Source: Polaribacter cellanae (GTDB lineage Bacteria > Bacteroidota > Bacteroidia > Flavobacteriales > Flavobacteriaceae). Taken from it: a stretch of DNA of 64,000 bases. Below the pieces are notes generated by a model. It was not told the origin of the DNA, made no database searches, and saw nothing but the letters and a program-made list of their open reading frames with translations. The stretch spans positions 3,772,001 through 3,836,000 of the forward strand of contig NZ_CP071869.1 in assembly GCF_017569185.1 (NCBI RefSeq), given 5' to 3'. The position numbers were made by a program, and so were the translations under genes. Positions 35,453-46,035 of this stretch are shown piece after piece (position 1 is the stretch's first letter; each line of letters begins with the position of its first letter).

Positions 35453-35500
35453 ATTTTTGTTTCGAAAGAATGTTTGTAAGAGTATGATTTATACCAGTAC

Positions 35501-38299
35501 TTAATGAAGTATTAGTTTTTTTACATTTATAATATTATTTTCACTTTTAAATCGAACAAAATAGATACCTTTATTCATATTAGAAGTTGTAAAACTATTG
35601 TTTTTTACAGCTTTGTTGTCATACTTTTTTATCATTTTTCCAGTGATATCAAAAATGGTAACACTTACAACTTCTTTAGATACGTAAAATTGATTTGTTG
35701 CTGGATTAGGGTATAATTGAATTTTATCTTTTTCTATAACTACATCTTTATTAGATAAAGTTGCAGGCATATTTCCATACATTTTATATTCTCCAGGAGC
35801 TAAAGAAATAGTGCTATTTGTATTGGTTACATTTATGGTTTTATTATTGTCTAATAAATTATACCAAGTGCCTGTTTTTTGAAAAGTTGGATTTATACTT
35901 TGTGTGGTGGTTCCAAAATTTCCAAGAACAACAATATTTTGTATGCCTGTTGCAGTAGCATCTGTAAGCTTTATTTTCTTTAATCCGTTAGAATTGCCAA
36001 CATCTAAAGTAAAATCTTCTGTTTCGAAAATATCGTATTGAAGTTTTAATTTTATAAGTTTAGACCAAGTGTTTTTTACATCTCTTCTATCTTCTTCGGC
36101 TTCGTAATTCCATAAAATTGGCTTGTTACCAGTTCTACCATTTTGGTTGATGCCAATATCGTATCCTAATTCTCCAAATTGCCAAATCATTTTTGGTCCT
36201 GGAACAGTAAAATAAAATGCACCAGCCATTTCTACTCTGTCTAATGCAGTAGATTTATTTTTAACAGAGTAACTTCCGTTGGAATTACCAAATTGTAAGT
36301 TTTTATACATTAAGCGTTCTTCGTCATGGCTTTCCATATAACTCACGTTTGCAGGTACAGACCAACCTCTGTTTTTGTATGAAATCCAAGAAAAGTCCGA
36401 TTTTCCTCCTGAATGAAACCCCATTGTAGCTTCAGAATAATTTTCATTATGGTTTCCCCAAAGCATTATTCCTTTGCCTTCCGAAAGTCTATAATCTACC
36501 CATTGTTTTTCTTCGTTATTGGTGCCTAAATGTTCGAAAATTACGTAAGAATTGGCATCAATTTCCCATTGGTAATCTGCGTATTCTTTTAAAATATCGA
36601 CTCTGTCTTGTTGATATGCATTTGTACAACTTTGATCTGAGCGAGAACAATTCTGGGTAAATCCTTTTGTTAAATCCCACCTAAAACCATCTACTTTATA
36701 TTCTTTTAACCAATATTGTGCAGTTCTTTTTACATAATCTTGTACTGCTTGTTTACTGTGATTAAAATCGTTGTAAACACTGTAAGAATGTTTGGCAGTT
36801 GTATTAAAAAAGGGACTGTTAGCACTTGCTTGACCTTCATAACCACCATTATCTGTATTGTACATCCTGTAGTAAGGGTTTTGTCCTGTTGCATGGTTAT
36901 ATACAACATCTACAATAACAGCAATTCCTCTTCTATGACATTCGTCTACCAACTCTTTAAAAGCATTTTTAGTTCCATAATATTTATCTAAAGCCATGTG
37001 AAATGATGGGTTATATCCCCAAGATTCATTTCCATCAAACTCATTTAAAGGCATAAATTCTATGGCATTTATTCCCAAACCTTCTAAATAATCTAATCTT
37101 GCTTTTACAGCATCGAAACTATGTAGAGCATCAAAATCTCTAATTAATAATTCGTAAATTACTAAATCGGTTTTTTTTGGTTTTGTAAAATTGGTTGTTT
37201 TCCAAACGTAAGGATCGTCACCAGTTCTTAATAAAGTAACAGCATCATTTGTTTTTCCAGTTGGATATGCTGCCAAGTCTGGATATGTGGTATTGTTAAT
37301 GTATTGGTCGTTAAATTCTGAAAGAATAACCGTAGAATAAGGATCTGCAACTCTTAAATTTCCATCAATTAAATATTGATACATATGATTCGTCTTTGGA
37401 GTTAAACCGGTTAATTCAATCCAAAATCTATCTTTTGAAGAATCTTTTTTAAGAAGATAGGTGTTGTTGATTGTCCAGTTGTTAAAATCTCCAATTAAAT
37501 GAACGAAATCTTTATTTGGAGCATAGAAAACTAACGTGACTTTTGTATTGTCTGATGGATTTAAATTGATGCCATCTTTCATTCCAGAAGGAACATGAGC
37601 TTCTGTTACAGTTGGTCTTACAATAGCTTTAAACGAAACAGATTTAGAATTACCATTGTTTGTTGCTTCTAAAACAAAATTTGTATTTTGAGTAACAGTA
37701 GGAGAGAAGCTATAGGTTTTTAAGTTCGATTTTTGATCGACCAAAGTACCATTTGCTCTTAAACTAAAATTAGCATTTAAAGAAGTTGTTGCGCTAATTG
37801 GTAATGTTTCGCCTGAGTTTAAAATTGTCTCTGTTTTTGTTGGTATGTTTAAAGTAAGTTGAAAACTTCCTACATTAAAAATATAATCTTTACAACCACT
37901 ATTTTTTAGTTCTTTACTTCCATTTGTATTTCTAAAAACCATTCCAATTTTGGTAACATTTGCAGCCTGTGCATCTGTTAGAGAATAATATGTTTTGGGT
38001 ACAAAAGTAATAGACCAAACACCATCTCCATCTGTGTCTGTCATTTCTCCTACACCATCATCTGCGCCCCAATTTCCAACAACACTAGTTCCAAAAGCAT
38101 TTGAGTTATCTCCAACTCCAGAATGTAAATATACTTTTGTAGCTGTTTTTAGCCCATTACAATCCGATTGCGAACTTTTAACATCCACATTAATCGTAAT
38201 CGATTGTGTAAGGTCGAAAGGTGTTGGCGTAATTGTTACTTGTTGCCCAAATCCTATTGAAGTGATTAATAAAGTAAAAAGAAGTATAATTTTTTTCAT
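35501..38299 (-). CDS. Type IX-secreted GH13 alpha-amylase/pullulanase-like enzyme
   Basis: The 932-residue protein has a signal peptide (cleavage after about residue 18) and an N-terminal beta-domain with Cys residues and a DTDGDG loop. A CBM48-like domain (~250-340, VHLIGDFNNWTINN) precedes the GH13 barrel from ~378. The triad is Asp542 (DGFRWDLTKG), Glu589 (VIFEHLG) and Asp659 (ESHDEERL). A type A T9SS sorting domain occupies the last ~80 residues. It should cut alpha-glucans outside the cell and feed the SusCD system. It is last in the sus operon, after a terminator-like hairpin (38321-38349), so its expression may be lower or separately driven. Confidence 0.93.
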   Translation of the reverse strand: MKKIILLFTLLITSIGFGQQVTITPTPFDLTQSITINVDVKSSQSDCNGLKTATKVYLHSGVGDNSNAFGTSVVGNWGADDGVGEMTDTDGDGVWSITFVPKTYYSLTDAQAANVTKIGMVFRNTNGSKELKNSGCKDYIFNVGSFQLTLNIPTKTETILNSGETLPISATTSLNANFSLRANGTLVDQKSNLKTYSFSPTVTQNTNFVLEATNNGNSKSVSFKAIVRPTVTEAHVPSGMKDGINLNPSDNTKVTLVFYAPNKDFVHLIGDFNNWTINNTYLLKKDSSKDRFWIELTGLTPKTNHMYQYLIDGNLRVADPYSTVILSEFNDQYINNTTYPDLAAYPTGKTNDAVTLLRTGDDPYVWKTTNFTKPKKTDLVIYELLIRDFDALHSFDAVKARLDYLEGLGINAIEFMPLNEFDGNESWGYNPSFHMALDKYYGTKNAFKELVDECHRRGIAVIVDVVYNHATGQNPYYRMYNTDNGGYEGQASANSPFFNTTAKHSYSVYNDFNHSKQAVQDYVKRTAQYWLKEYKVDGFRWDLTKGFTQNCSRSDQSCTNAYQQDRVDILKEYADYQWEIDANSYVIFEHLGTNNEEKQWVDYRLSEGKGIMLWGNHNENYSEATMGFHSGGKSDFSWISYKNRGWSVPANVSYMESHDEERLMYKNLQFGNSNGSYSVKNKSTALDRVEMAGAFYFTVPGPKMIWQFGELGYDIGINQNGRTGNKPILWNYEAEEDRRDVKNTWSKLIKLKLQYDIFETEDFTLDVGNSNGLKKIKLTDATATGIQNIVVLGNFGTTTQSINPTFQKTGTWYNLLDNNKTINVTNTNSTISLAPGEYKMYGNMPATLSNKDVVIEKDKIQLYPNPATNQFYVSKEVVSVTIFDITGKMIKKYDNKAVKNNSFTTSNMNKGIYFVRFKSENNIINVKKLILH

Positions 38300-38320
38300 A
38301 ATAATTTAGGGAATAAAAAA

Positions 38321-38349
38321 CAAAGGCTATCCATTAGAGATAGCCTTTG
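38321..38349 (-). terminator. Hairpin between susF-like gene and amylase gene
   Basis: CAAAGGCTAT (38321-38330) pairs perfectly with ATAGCCTTTG (38340-38349), followed on the minus strand by TTTTTTATTC. It would attenuate transcription from the susCDEF genes into the amylase gene. Confidence 0.75.
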
Positions 38350-38361
38350 CAATATTAATTT

Positions 38362-40038
38362 TTACTGAACTGTAATAGTTCCTTTGTTATAATCTACAGT
38401 AATTTTATAAGTGCCATCTCCAGGAGATTTTACATTATTTTCATTATCTCTTACAACCATACCAGCGTACTTTTTGCTTTCTCCCCAGTCATTGTCCCAA
38501 GAACCTTGTACAGGTAAAAACTTAAATTCGTCTGTAGCTGTTAGTGTTTGCGTAATTTCAAAAACTCCATCTGCAGTTTTAGTAAAAGCAGGAGCTGTAG
38601 CATTATCCCATCCATTTGGAGAGCCTACTAAATGCAAGTTTGCAGGCGCTTCTACCATGGAAAATGATAAAGTATTAAAATCTAAAGTAACCATATATGT
38701 TCCAGCAGTTTCCACTTTAATGTTTTGCTCATTATCTTGTTCTAATCTTTTAGGAGTTTCTTTATTTTCTCCCCAATCTCCATCCCAAGAACCAGAATTT
38801 GGTAGCATTTTAAACTCGTCACCAGCACTAAAAGTTTGCATTCTTACAAATACTCCATTTCCAGAAGTGTTAAATTGTTGAGAAGCATCTGCGTTGTTCC
38901 AACCATTGTGAGCACCCACCATAAACATGTTGTCTATGTTAGAAAGTTTAAAGCTTAATGTATTAAAATCTACAATAATTACATAAGTTCCAGCATTGGC
39001 AACCTTAATATTTTGCTCATCATCTTGTACTACTTTTCCAGGATTATTTTTATCTTCTCCATAATCTCCATCCCATTTACCTGTTTCAGGTATCATTTTA
39101 AACTCTGCACCAGCATCAAACTTTTGTACTCTAGAGAATACTCCATTTCCATCATTAAAAAATTGCTGTGAAGCATCTGCATTGTTCCATCCATTATGAG
39201 AACCTACCATAAATAAGTTGTCTGGAATTGGCGCTTTAAAAGCTGTAATTGAAAGTGTTATTTTTTCTGAAGTTCTCGTTAAATCTCCAGAAGCTGTTTT
39301 TGCAACTGCTTTTAATCTGAAATCAAAATCTGATGCAACATCTGCTTTTCCACCACCAGCAATAACAAAATCGTTTAAAGCATCGTGTGTAACTTCAAAA
39401 GACATCGTGTTAGAAGTACCAATTTGGGTAGCGTCGTTAAAATCGCCACCTGCAATTACCATTTCTACATTATAGGTAACATTTACAGTACTGTTTTCTG
39501 CAATTTCAGAATCTTCCCAACCTAATGTTAATGCAGTATCATCTGCATTTGCGCTCATTAAAACAACACTAAATCCATTTGCAGGACTTGTAATTGAAGG
39601 AGGATTTACTGCAAATTTCGAAACTTGAAACAAAATCGTATTCGAAACAACAGAACCAGTATTCAATCTCATGTAAACACCAGTATCTGCAAAAGATTTA
39701 ATATTTACATCACTTAATACTTGGTTGAATGCAGCAACCGTCATTGAAAAGTTATTTTTTTCAGTAGCACCTAAAACAACCGGAGTTGTAAATTCTGCAT
39801 CTGTAGCCATTTCCACACTATAAGTTGCACTAGAATTAATTTCGTCTTTCCAAGTAATTGTAAATGCAGGATTGTCTGGCAAATCGAAATTTAGTAAAAT
39901 ATTACTGATTCCTGGAGTGTCTAAAACAAACTCAGGATCTGGTGTTGTAATTTTTAAGCTTTCTTCTGCTTCACATGCACCTAATAAAAGGATTAGTGAT
40001 AAAAACAGGTAGCTAATTCTTTTTATATAAATATTCAT
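38362..40038 (-). CDS. SusE/SusF-type starch-binding outer membrane lipoprotein, three binding modules
   Basis: The 558-residue lipoprotein (Cys22 in LLLGACEAEE) has SusE-type Ig-like domains in its first ~270 residues. Three similar ~95-residue modules follow, starting near residues 274, 370 and 464. Each has a variant of FMVGSHNGWNNADASQ, then EFKMIPETGKWDGDYGE, then an NIKV..GTY block, with aromatic residues suited to stacking on glucan helices. It holds glucan at the cell surface near SusCD. The modules are much more alike than usual family paralogues, suggesting internal duplication. Third gene after susC in a tight operon. Confidence 0.88.
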   Translation of the reverse strand: MNIYIKRISYLFLSLILLLGACEAEESLKITTPDPEFVLDTPGISNILLNFDLPDNPAFTITWKDEINSSATYSVEMATDAEFTTPVVLGATEKNNFSMTVAAFNQVLSDVNIKSFADTGVYMRLNTGSVVSNTILFQVSKFAVNPPSITSPANGFSVVLMSANADDTALTLGWEDSEIAENSTVNVTYNVEMVIAGGDFNDATQIGTSNTMSFEVTHDALNDFVIAGGGKADVASDFDFRLKAVAKTASGDLTRTSEKITLSITAFKAPIPDNLFMVGSHNGWNNADASQQFFNDGNGVFSRVQKFDAGAEFKMIPETGKWDGDYGEDKNNPGKVVQDDEQNIKVANAGTYVIIVDFNTLSFKLSNIDNMFMVGAHNGWNNADASQQFNTSGNGVFVRMQTFSAGDEFKMLPNSGSWDGDWGENKETPKRLEQDNEQNIKVETAGTYMVTLDFNTLSFSMVEAPANLHLVGSPNGWDNATAPAFTKTADGVFEITQTLTATDEFKFLPVQGSWDNDWGESKKYAGMVVRDNENNVKSPGDGTYKITVDYNKGTITVQ

Positions 40039-40067
40039 TTTTTTATCTATTAAGAGTTATTTTAATA

Positions 40068-41201
40068 TTATAAATTCAAAGGAATTAAGATATAACGTCC
40101 TGTTAAATCATTAAACCAGATATCATAGTTATCTTCTACAATTACTGGAATTGAACCACCACCATCAGTAGCAACACCAGAGAAAGAAGTAGTGCTTCCC
40201 CATTTTGCATTAGCATCAGTTACAAATTCTACTTTGCCAGGTATTAGTTTAATATTATTTGCATACCATATATGACCGTCAAAAGCCAAAGGAGTCATTG
40301 CAACATTTGCTGTACTTGTACCTTGTAATGATAAGCTTGCAGGACTCGTTTTTCCTGTAGCATCAAAAGGCTCCATAGTATAGGTTTTTGCTTTAAAATC
40401 TATTTTAAAAGAATAAAAACCAGTTGAAGCAGCTCCAAATCTTCCAGGGTCACCAGCTTGAGTTGTTGGGTTTCCAGCAATTTTTCCAGCAGTTTTAAAA
40501 CCATCATTTCCTTCATCTTCAATTACTCCCCATTGTGGTTGCCATTGTCCTTTATTTTCTAAGATTTTAAATCTTCCTTCACCAAGATCTCCATTATCAT
40601 TTTTTATTAGACCTGTGTAATAAAACACATTGCTGTCTTTTTCATCTCTAAATAAAGGAGGGTTGTTATTGTCGTTATTCCACCCTGGAGCAACTCCATT
40701 ACCTACTAAGTAATAATCTTCAAAAACATAATTAAAGTAAGGATATATACTTAACATAACTGTATTAGAGTTCGCTTTTTCATTTTTATCAGTTCCTAAA
40801 GAAGAAACAATTCTTACATAGATATCTGCCCAATTAAAAGGGTTTAAACCTGTATTGCCAGCAATTGAATTTAATTCGCTTGTAGATAAAGTAAGAGAAG
40901 TTTTACTAGAAAGTGTTGATGCAGTTACAGGTTCTGCAAACGTATCATCTTTAGAAAACTGAATTGCATAATTAACAACCACTTGAAAACCATAATCTGC
41001 TTCTTCCCAATTTAATGTTAAAGCAGGGTTTGATGTATTTACAGCATCTAGTTCTAATTTGGTAAAATTTAATTCTGCCAAAACAGGAGCTGTTCGTTGC
41101 GATACCGCGAATGTTTCAGAAGTATCTTCGCAAGATTGGAAAAATAAAAGTATTATGCCAATGATACTAACTGCTGAAAATATTTTTATATTTTTCATCA
41201 T
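40068..41201 (-). CDS. SusE-like outer membrane lipoprotein
   Basis: The 377-residue lipoprotein (Cys24 in FFQSCEDT) has an N-terminal SusE domain (~35-130: LTLNWEEADYGFQVVVNYAI) and a second Ig-like domain, then a C-terminal SusF-like segment (YYLVGNGVAPGWNNDNNNPP, FKILENKGQWQPQWG). It is presumably a surface glucan-binding accessory to SusD. It starts 19 bp after susD and ends 29 bp before the larger SusE/F-like gene. Confidence 0.85.
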   Translation of the reverse strand: MMKNIKIFSAVSIIGIILLFFQSCEDTSETFAVSQRTAPVLAELNFTKLELDAVNTSNPALTLNWEEADYGFQVVVNYAIQFSKDDTFAEPVTASTLSSKTSLTLSTSELNSIAGNTGLNPFNWADIYVRIVSSLGTDKNEKANSNTVMLSIYPYFNYVFEDYYLVGNGVAPGWNNDNNNPPLFRDEKDSNVFYYTGLIKNDNGDLGEGRFKILENKGQWQPQWGVIEDEGNDGFKTAGKIAGNPTTQAGDPGRFGAASTGFYSFKIDFKAKTYTMEPFDATGKTSPASLSLQGTSTANVAMTPLAFDGHIWYANNIKLIPGKVEFVTDANAKWGSTTSFSGVATDGGGSIPVIVEDNYDIWFNDLTGRYILIPLNL

Positions 41202-41220
41202 TTGTAATTTGTGTTTAAAA

Positions 41221-42807
41221 TTAGTAGCCTAAATTTTGCGTTAAATTAGGGTTTGCTTGTAATGCAGAAGAAGGTATAGGATACACATTGTAATTACTTG
41301 GAATTGATGTACCATCTTTTACCCCACCTTTCCAAGGCCATAAATATGAGTTTCCTGTAAATTTACCATAACGTATTAAATCTGTACGCCTGTGACCTTC
41401 TAAATTTAATTCTCTTGCTCTTTCGTTTAAAATAAACGGTAAACCATTAGACTCATTACCTTGTATATCAGTTGCTGTAACTGTAGAGGCTTTAGAGCGT
41501 TCTCTAAGATCATTTACATAACCTACAGCAGTTGCAATATCTGCTTCAGAAGAACCTTTTACTGCACACTCTGCATACATTAAATAAGCATCTGCTAATC
41601 TAAATAATGGAAAATCTGTACTAGAAAATTTTGAAGGAACAGAAGCACCAGAAAAGTTTGTGTTTCTAAATTTTACTGAAGGATAACCATTAGTCCATTC
41701 TTTGTAATCATCCATTTCATACGTATGTCCATTTGTAAAAAACAATGCAGCTCTTTCATCAGTAGTAGTAGATAAATCTCCATATAAACCATACCAAGCT
41801 TTTGATGCTCTATGACCACCCCAACCTTCTGTAGCACCAAATTGAGCTAAAGGTGTAGTATCTGCATTTAAGCTACCATTAACTATATAAGTAGTGTTAC
41901 CAAAACTTTGGCTTACTTGTGCATCTGCAATTAAAGGGAAAATAATTTCTGTTGATGTGTTATTGTCTCCAGAAAAAAGACTTACAAAATCGTTTGCTAA
42001 TGTATAACTACCTTCAGTAATTACTTTTTTCGCATAAATTGCAGCTTTGTCATATTGAGGTGTTCCTGTGTAAACCTCTGCATTTAGATATAACTTAGCT
42101 AATAACATTTGAGCTGCCGCTTTTGTTGCTCTACCATAATTATTAGAAGTTAATAAAAGAGGTTCAATAGCTAGCAATTCTGATTCCACGAAGTTATATA
42201 ATTCTAACCTTGAAGCTTCAGGTAATTGTTCAGTTTGTCCGTAAGTTTGCTCAGTAGCAAGTACACCTTTACCAAAAACATCAATTAAATAAAAATTAGC
42301 TAATGCTCTAATAAAACGTACCTCAGAGATAATAACTTCTTTTTTATCTACTTCTACATTTGGTAATATAGATAACAGATTATTACATTGTGGTATTGTA
42401 AAGAAAATTCTATTATATAAATATCTAAAGAATTTGTTTTCTGGTGTCCAGTTGCTTGTGGTAGTTAATTGGTCTAAACCATTATCTCCCCATCTGTTTT
42501 TCATACCATCTGCAGCAAAATCTTGCAGGTTTACAATTCCTCTTAAAAAAGGAGATTCTCCAGCATCATCACTAATATCAGAACTACCAGAACCAGCAGC
42601 TCCAGAAAGTGCAAAAGAACCATATAATCTAGAAAGAATACCTTCTACAGCTTGTGGATCTTGTGCTAAAAGTTCTTCTAAAGATAATTCTACTTCAGGT
42701 TTTGTGTCTAATTCATTTATACAGCCCGTAAATAGCGTACAAACAACGACAAAACTTGTGAATAATTTTAAAAATTTGTTTTTTATATTTTTCATAATTC
42801 TATTCAT
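41221..42807 (-). CDS. susD: SusD/RagB-family nutrient-binding outer membrane lipoprotein
   Basis: The 528-residue protein has a lipobox (TLFTGC, Cys29 counting from the upstream Met; a second Met at residue 5 is also possible). Helical TPR-like segments follow, with typical SusD features: FIRALANFYLIDVFGKG, LAKLYLNAEVYTG, YLMYAECAVKG and the C-terminal region ELNLEGHRRTDLIRYGKF. It forms the lid of the SusC transporter and binds oligosaccharide. Its ATG shares one base with the susC stop (position 42807), so translation is coupled. Confidence 0.95.
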   Translation of the reverse strand: MNRIMKNIKNKFLKLFTSFVVVCTLFTGCINELDTKPEVELSLEELLAQDPQAVEGILSRLYGSFALSGAAGSGSSDISDDAGESPFLRGIVNLQDFAADGMKNRWGDNGLDQLTTTSNWTPENKFFRYLYNRIFFTIPQCNNLLSILPNVEVDKKEVIISEVRFIRALANFYLIDVFGKGVLATEQTYGQTEQLPEASRLELYNFVESELLAIEPLLLTSNNYGRATKAAAQMLLAKLYLNAEVYTGTPQYDKAAIYAKKVITEGSYTLANDFVSLFSGDNNTSTEIIFPLIADAQVSQSFGNTTYIVNGSLNADTTPLAQFGATEGWGGHRASKAWYGLYGDLSTTTDERAALFFTNGHTYEMDDYKEWTNGYPSVKFRNTNFSGASVPSKFSSTDFPLFRLADAYLMYAECAVKGSSEADIATAVGYVNDLRERSKASTVTATDIQGNESNGLPFILNERARELNLEGHRRTDLIRYGKFTGNSYLWPWKGGVKDGTSIPSNYNVYPIPSSALQANPNLTQNLGY

Positions 42808-45800
42808 TAAAAATCAATATTTACACCAATATTATATATGGTTGCTCTAGGGTAGAAGTTATTATCTATTCCTGAAAAGTTTTCAGGATCTTGTCCTGAA
42901 TAGTTTGTTATTAAGAAAGGATTGTTAACAGCACCATAGATTTTTAAACCTACACTTTTAAATACATTGTTTAATGTATGACCAAGCACAATATTTTCAC
43001 ATCTTAAAAAAGAAGCATTTTCTAAAAAGTAATCTGAATATTGAATTGGATCTAAAATGTTTGTAAAAGCAGGGTTTGCTTCTCCTGCAGAAAAATCTAA
43101 GGCATTGTTAAAGAATGTACCATCTAAGGATTGTGTATTTCTAATAACACCATTGGTTAATCTTCTAGAGTTATACACTTCTCCATCTAACTGACCTCTA
43201 AAACTTGCACTAAAATCCCAGTTTTTAAAGTTTACATTAAAACCAAAACCAAATGTCCAGTTAGGTTGTATGGCTCTATAATACCTATCATCTTCAGTAA
43301 TACTGCCATCTCCGTTTAAATCTACAAAAGAACCTAAAATAGGGTTTCCTGCATTGTCATATACTTGTTTTAATACCCAAGCAGAACCTGCTTGTTGCCC
43401 AACAGCATGTCTTAGCAAAATATTACCAGTTCCAATAGCAAGACCGCCATTTGGAGCGTTTATTTGTTTAACGCCTTCCAAGTCAGATACTTCTGTGTAA
43501 TTATAAGACAAGTTACTGTTTAAAGAAACATCTAAATCTTCTTTTCTTATAATGTTTGCATTTAAGTTTAATTCAAAACCTTTGCTATCTGTAGAACCTA
43601 TGTTTTGTATTACTTGATCACTTAAAGCTTGTCCAGGAGGAACTGTAGCAACTACTAATAAATCTGTAGTTTCTCTTTTATACACATCAAAAGAACCAGA
43701 AATAAAACTGTTTTTGAAGAAGTCGAAATCTATACCTACATTGTAAGTAGTAGTTTTTTCCCAAGTTAAATCTGGATTGAATTCTTTAGCGTTGTATAAA
43801 TTTACACCACTTATATATTGGCTTTCTGGAGATCCAATTTCAAATAATGGAGTAGAAGGATAAAAACCTACTTGACCAGAAACATCTTGTTGTCCTGTTT
43901 GCCCCCAACCAATACGCAACTTAAAATCATTGATAAATTCTACGCCTTTTACAAAACTTTCTTCTTTTAATTTCCAAGCTAAGGCTGCAGAAGGGAAATA
44001 ACCCCATCTGTTTTCTTTTGTAAAGAATGACGATCCATCAGCTCTTAATGATAAAGTAACTAAATATTTGTTTGCTAAATTTAAGTTTGCTCTACCAAAA
44101 AATGATTGTAAATTTAATTCGTTAAAGTATCTGTTTGTAGGATTTAAAGGATTAACGTTTGGAATCCTTACACCAGAAGTAGGGTCTGTTATATAAAGAT
44201 CTTTGGTGCCTTCATTTCTAAAATTCTGATAAGAATAGCCTCCTTGTACATCAAAATTATTGATGAATGATTCATCTAATTCTTTTCGATATGCTAAATA
44301 ACCTTCCATTGTTGTGTTTTTTATATCTTGGTTTTCACCATAACTCTTTCCAGAATTAAAAATATAAGTACCTAATGGCTGATTTGTGTCTGGAACCAAT
44401 GTGTAAGAATTTATAGCATTGTCAGCATAAACTTCTTCAATCTCTGCAGTAGAAGCTTCTAAGCCTAAATTTAACACAGCTCTTAATTCAGGCAAATTAT
44501 GAAATTTATAATCAAATTCTACATTTCCTAAAATACGTTTTACCTTTTCTGGTCTTGTTCTCTGTAATAAAACGCCTAAAGGATTACTTGCGCCTGCTTT
44601 AGCGTTAGGAGCATTGGTATCTGTAGAAGGTCTATATTGTTGATAGAATCCGCCAAAAAATGAGCTACTATCATAAATAGGTTTTGTTGGATCCATAGAA
44701 ATAGCACCACCTAAAGCGCCACCATCATCAATAGAGTTTTTATCTACCAAAGTTCCTTTAGCATTAATGTCTATTTTTAAGTGTTTGTCAAAAAATTTAG
44801 GTGTTAATCTTAAAGATCCTGTAATTCTTTGGTAATCATTTGTTTTCACAACACCTTCTGTGTCATTAAAACCTACAGAGGCTCTAAGTGGTATTTTTTT
44901 GAATAGGTTTGCACTAACACCAAAATTATAATCTTTTGTAACAGCGGTTCTATAAATTGCATCTTGCCAATTTGTATTAAAGATTTGGCGTTTAAAAGAG
45001 TTTCCATTTTTGTCTTTAAGTGTAATAATTCTACTTGGCTCATTTGTGCTAACAGAACCAACAGGCACACCTAAAGCTTCTAAGCTATTAGGATAATACT
45101 TTTTAGCAAAATTTACAAATGTATCAGAGTTCATTACCTGAATTTGATTTCCAGGGCTTATTGCACTAACAGAAGTTCTTGTAGAGAAGTTGTATTTAGT
45201 ATCTCCAGAAGTTCCTTTTTTAGTTGTAATAATAAGTACACCATTAGAAGCTCTAGAACCATAAATAGCAGTTGCAGAAGCGTCTTTTAATATAGAAAAG
45301 CTTTCAATATCATTTGGGTTTATTAAGCTTAAAGGGTTACCAACACCAGCAACACCACCATTGTCTAGTGGTACACCATCAATAACAATTAAAGGTGCAT
45401 TATTACCAGAAAGAGAAGAACCTCCACGAATTCTAATATTTGGTGCAGCATCTGGTTGTCCACCAGCATTCGTAATTCTAACACCAGCAGCTTTACCTTG
45501 TAATAACTGATCTGGAGAAACTACTGCCCCTTTGTTAAAGTCTTTTGCAGAAATTACATCTACAGAACCTGTTAAGTCTTCTTTTTTAACACTACCATAA
45601 CCTACAATAACAATTTCATCTAACTGTTCTGAAGATTCTTTTAGAGTAACAGTTAAATTATATTTAGATGCTATTACTAGTTCTTTAGTGGTGTAACCAA
45701 GATATCTAAAAACCAAAGTATCACCCGTTTTTACTTTATCTAAAGTAAAATTCCCATCAAAATCTGTTTCAGTACCTCTTTGTGTACCTTTCAAAACAAC

Positions 45801-45926
45801 ACTTACACCAGGCAAAGGTTCGCCTGTTGCTTTTTCTTTTACAATACCTTTTACTGTTTGTTGTGCAAACATGCTAAAAGATGTAGTTAAAAGAAGTCCT
45901 ATTAACAATAATTTAAATTTTTTCAT
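42807..45926 (-). CDS. susC: SusC/RagA-family TonB-dependent outer membrane transporter
   Basis: The 1,039-residue protein has a signal peptide (~1-21), a carboxypeptidase-regulatory-like domain (~22-100: GIVKEKATGEPLPGVSVV), then a plug with EIVIVGYGSVKKEDLTGSV and the family signature ASATAIYGSRASNGVLII near residue 220. A 22-strand barrel follows, ending in VNIDF. It imports malto-oligosaccharides using TonB energy, together with SusD. It is the first gene of the operon and divergent from the lacI-type regulator, with a 198-bp control region. Confidence 0.95.
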   Translation of the reverse strand: MKKFKLLLIGLLLTTSFSMFAQQTVKGIVKEKATGEPLPGVSVVLKGTQRGTETDFDGNFTLDKVKTGDTLVFRYLGYTTKELVIASKYNLTVTLKESSEQLDEIVIVGYGSVKKEDLTGSVDVISAKDFNKGAVVSPDQLLQGKAAGVRITNAGGQPDAAPNIRIRGGSSLSGNNAPLIVIDGVPLDNGGVAGVGNPLSLINPNDIESFSILKDASATAIYGSRASNGVLIITTKKGTSGDTKYNFSTRTSVSAISPGNQIQVMNSDTFVNFAKKYYPNSLEALGVPVGSVSTNEPSRIITLKDKNGNSFKRQIFNTNWQDAIYRTAVTKDYNFGVSANLFKKIPLRASVGFNDTEGVVKTNDYQRITGSLRLTPKFFDKHLKIDINAKGTLVDKNSIDDGGALGGAISMDPTKPIYDSSSFFGGFYQQYRPSTDTNAPNAKAGASNPLGVLLQRTRPEKVKRILGNVEFDYKFHNLPELRAVLNLGLEASTAEIEEVYADNAINSYTLVPDTNQPLGTYIFNSGKSYGENQDIKNTTMEGYLAYRKELDESFINNFDVQGGYSYQNFRNEGTKDLYITDPTSGVRIPNVNPLNPTNRYFNELNLQSFFGRANLNLANKYLVTLSLRADGSSFFTKENRWGYFPSAALAWKLKEESFVKGVEFINDFKLRIGWGQTGQQDVSGQVGFYPSTPLFEIGSPESQYISGVNLYNAKEFNPDLTWEKTTTYNVGIDFDFFKNSFISGSFDVYKRETTDLLVVATVPPGQALSDQVIQNIGSTDSKGFELNLNANIIRKEDLDVSLNSNLSYNYTEVSDLEGVKQINAPNGGLAIGTGNILLRHAVGQQAGSAWVLKQVYDNAGNPILGSFVDLNGDGSITEDDRYYRAIQPNWTFGFGFNVNFKNWDFSASFRGQLDGEVYNSRRLTNGVIRNTQSLDGTFFNNALDFSAGEANPAFTNILDPIQYSDYFLENASFLRCENIVLGHTLNNVFKSVGLKIYGAVNNPFLITNYSGQDPENFSGIDNNFYPRATIYNIGVNIDF

Positions 45927-45970
45927 GTATAATTTGTTAAATAATAACTGTAAATTTGATTTGTGTTAAC

Positions 45971-45988
45971 AATAAATTTACATTCCAC
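45971..45988. promoter_or_regulatory. Shared motif AATAAATTTACATTCCAC upstream of susC
   Basis: An almost identical 17-bp string (one T fewer) occurs at 47215-47231, upstream of the maltose transporter gene. It lies 45 bp from the susC start and 61 bp from the transporter start. Two copies in the two control regions of the locus suggest a regulator site. Confidence 0.4.
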
Positions 45989-46035
45989 TTTGTAAATATA
46001 TACAGACAACCCTTGTTTTCAATAGAATAAAATTT

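Noticed and set aside
36716..36991. 91-codon plus-strand frame in the amylase gene
   Set aside because: Antisense to conserved GH13 barrel motifs, Cys/Ile-rich, with no independent support.
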